Assembly (NCBI GenBank): GCA_030430345.1
Contig: JAUIFT010000120.1
Location: 1-7,245 of the forward strand
Origin: Calditrichia bacterium
GTDB lineage: Bacteria > Calditrichota > Calditrichia > RBG-13-44-9 > J042
Length of the DNA: 7,245 nucleotides
Reading direction: 5' to 3'
The position numbers and the translations under genes were made by a program. Position 1 is the stretch's first letter. Each line of letters starts with the position of its first letter. Under the pieces are notes generated by a model. The model did no database searches. It saw nothing but the letters and a program-made list of their open reading frames with translations, and was not told where the DNA came from. Of this stretch, positions 5,716 through 7,245 are shown piece by piece.

Positions 5716-7245
5716 AGATCTTCCAGTTTAAGCACGATTTCTGCATTTAATACTTTATGCCGACGAGCGTTCTCTTCCCGATCAGTCTTCACTTCGATGA
5801 TTGCCGATCTTCTCTCATTCTGCAATTGATGATATACATCCCGCAATTCACGCAGATTACCGGGGTAAAAATACGGCAAACCGGCAAAATTGGCAATAGA
5901 TGCAAATTCATAGTTGTGTGGCGTACCAAAATTCTTTTCAAAGACGTCTTCAACTTTGGCAATCGGCAAGAACGAAAAGATTCCACCCCCTCCATTATTT
6001 ATCACCACGACAATTACCGGATATTCATTCTCGGCAATTTGCACAACGCCATTCAGATCATGGATAAATGCAAGGTCGCCCACGATAGCAGTTACCGGTT
6101 TCTTCAGCCCCTGCGCAAATCCGGCCGCACAGCTGATGGTGCCATCAATACCACTCGCTCCCCGATTTGCCGCTACCCGGGCATTGCTTTGGGGCATTCC
6201 GTAAGCATCCATATCCCGCACTGGCATGCTGGCAGCTAAAAACAAACCTGAACCTGCGAAGATTTCGGTGGAAATCAATCTGGCAACTGCGACTTCATCG
6301 ATTTCGTCCAATTCCTGATCTCGTCCGCGCAAGACCTCGCCAACATTGGTTGAGTACAACTGCCAGCGACGCAAATAGGCATTCGGTTCAACCGGTTGTA
6401 TTGCAGGACTAATTACTTTAACAAATTCGCTAATATCGCAAGTTAAGCGCATGCTTAGCTGGTGCGTTGGATCATACTTCTGATCGCCCGGAAAAGCAGC
6501 GATATAGTTTCCCGGCGAACAGCGTTCCAGATACTGCGACCATTTTTTCGACACCATTCTATGGCCGAGATGGATGACTGTATCCGGTTGAAGATTCTCA
6601 GCCACCGCCCGGGAGGATAATACCGCATCGTAGTAAAGTATATGCTGAGGAAAATTTTCCAGGCGTAATCCGGAGGTGATATCCGCAAACACCGGCCAGT
6701 TTAATAGGCCCGCCAGTTTTTTGACTGCTTCAACATCCGCAACAGAAGACAATCTTCCGATACTCAGTATCCCATTTTGAGTATTTTTAATGACATCCGT
6801 CAGACAGGCCACTACCTCCGATGCCGGAAGAATGTTCAGACGAGCGTGGCGGGTATAGGGAGTATCGTTCTTCCTCCACCGCTTAGCGACCGTTTTCAAC
6901 AAATCAGCCGGATTGCCAAGCGGCGCGAGCGGCTCCCGGAACATACAATTCAAATGCGCAACACCAGCCGGCTGGGAGCGCGATTGGAAAACCATCTGGT
7001 CAACTGTTGTCAGCAACATCTCAGGCTCGATATGTGGATCCGGGCAGGGTAAATCGAAAAACCATTTTGCGTATCTCCCAAACAATCCAACCTGGTCTAT
7101 GGTTTGATTCGCACCGGTATTTCGTAATTCCGGCGGACGATCTGCAGATAAAACGATGATAGGGATATTTTCCTGGGCGGCTTCAATTATTGCAGGGTAA
7201 TAATTCGCGGCCGCTGTTCCGGAGGTGCATACTAATACTGCCGGT
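5712..7245 (-). CDS. menD: MenD, SEPHCHC synthase (menaquinone biosynthesis), lacking its N-terminus at the window edge
   Basis: A cytoplasmic ThDP- and Mg-dependent enzyme that joins 2-oxoglutarate, after decarboxylation, to isochorismate to make SEPHCHC in menaquinone synthesis (EC 2.2.1.9). The frame is open to the right edge, giving 510 visible residues; the family is about 550-580, so roughly 50-70 are missing, including the glutamate that activates ThDP. Fragment numbering: CTSGTAAANYYPA (6-18), SADRPPELRNTGANQ (33-47, substrate site), SMPVRD (339-344), NRGASGIDG (360-368), and the cofactor motif GDLAFIHDLNG (389-399) ending in NNGGGGIFSFLP (416-427). The two arginines in VRD and NRG match the substrate-binding arginines of the E. 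coli enzyme (about 395 and 413 from memory). The TTG at 7085 is an internal Leu codon, not a start. The 3' end overlaps the TSUP permease by 4 bases. No frameshift or lost motif is visible in the part present. Confidence 0.95.
   Translation of the reverse strand, partial: PAVLVCTSGTAAANYYPAIIEAAQENIPIIVLSADRPPELRNTGANQTIDQVGLFGRYAKWFFDLPCPDPHIEPEMLLTTVDQMVFQSRSQPAGVAHLNCMFREPLAPLGNPADLLKTVAKRWRKNDTPYTRHARLNILPASEVVACLTDVIKNTQNGILSIGRLSSVADVEAVKKLAGLLNWPVFADITSGLRLENFPQHILYYDAVLSSRAVAENLQPDTVIHLGHRMVSKKWSQYLERCSPGNYIAAFPGDQKYDPTHQLSMRLTCDISEFVKVISPAIQPVEPNAYLRRWQLYSTNVGEVLRGRDQELDEIDEVAVARLISTEIFAGSGLFLAASMPVRDMDAYGMPQSNARVAANRGASGIDGTISCAAGFAQGLKKPVTAIVGDLAFIHDLNGVVQIAENEYPVIVVVINNGGGGIFSFLPIAKVEDVFEKNFGTPHNYEFASIANFAGLPYFYPGNLRELRDVYHQLQNERRSAIIEVKTDREENARRHKVLNAEIVLKLEDL

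Noticed and set aside
7083..7085. TTG as the start codon of MenD
   Set aside because: The frame continues to the window edge, and the upstream residues (TSGTAAANYYPA, SADRPPEL, GANQ) are conserved MenD motifs, so the TTG encodes an internal leucine.

Overview
The window is a 7.2 kb stretch of an ordinary bacterial chromosome in which every convincing gene lies on the minus strand. There is no tRNA, rRNA, CRISPR array, insertion sequence or phage gene. The organism looks like a Gram-negative member of the Fibrobacterota-Chlorobiota-Bacteroidota neighbourhood, with Calditrichota, KSB1-like, Ignavibacteriota or Rhodothermota/Balneolota-type lineages most plausible. The reasons are a secreted protease ending in the FlgD-like/type IX-style C-terminal domain (FPNPFNPSTTIRY... 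ending in KLMLLK), a DUF2911 protein, and menaquinone synthesis by MenD. Clear Shine-Dalgarno sequences (AAAGGAG before the gene at 1520) argue against a classical Bacteroides or Flavobacterium. This placement is inference, not proof.

Layout in the direction of transcription, right to left. From 7245 to 5712 is most of menD, a ThDP-dependent menaquinone enzyme whose N-terminus lies outside the window. It overlaps by 4 bases (ATGA) a TSUP/TauE-SafE family permease (5715-4963), so the two are very probably one operon. A 153-base gap with a weak candidate promoter leads to a 980-residue secreted M36 (fungalysin-type) metallopeptidase (4809-1867), closed by a strong intrinsic terminator (1817-1846) that reads well in both directions. 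The 346-base gap 1521-1866 carries that terminator, a 12-bp palindrome over a candidate promoter, and a possible small plus-strand transcript. Next is a secreted DUF2911 protein with C-terminal TPR repeats (start corrected to 1520, stop at 372), closed by a 14-bp perfect hairpin terminator (331-362). The last gene, cut by the left edge, is the N-terminal part of a probable DUF1045/2H-phosphoesterase-like protein. Its 5' leader contains a striking nested inverted repeat (208-278).

Apart from menD and the permease, the genes are separated by terminators or promoter-sized gaps and look like independent single-gene units: cytoplasmic menaquinone synthesis plus an inner-membrane carrier, then two exported proteins, then a probable cytoplasmic enzyme. 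I see no convincing new multi-gene system. The observations most worth a second look are the nested inverted repeat in the leader of the leftmost gene, the possible orphan plus-strand RNA at about 1664-1846, and the tight coupling of a TSUP carrier to menD.
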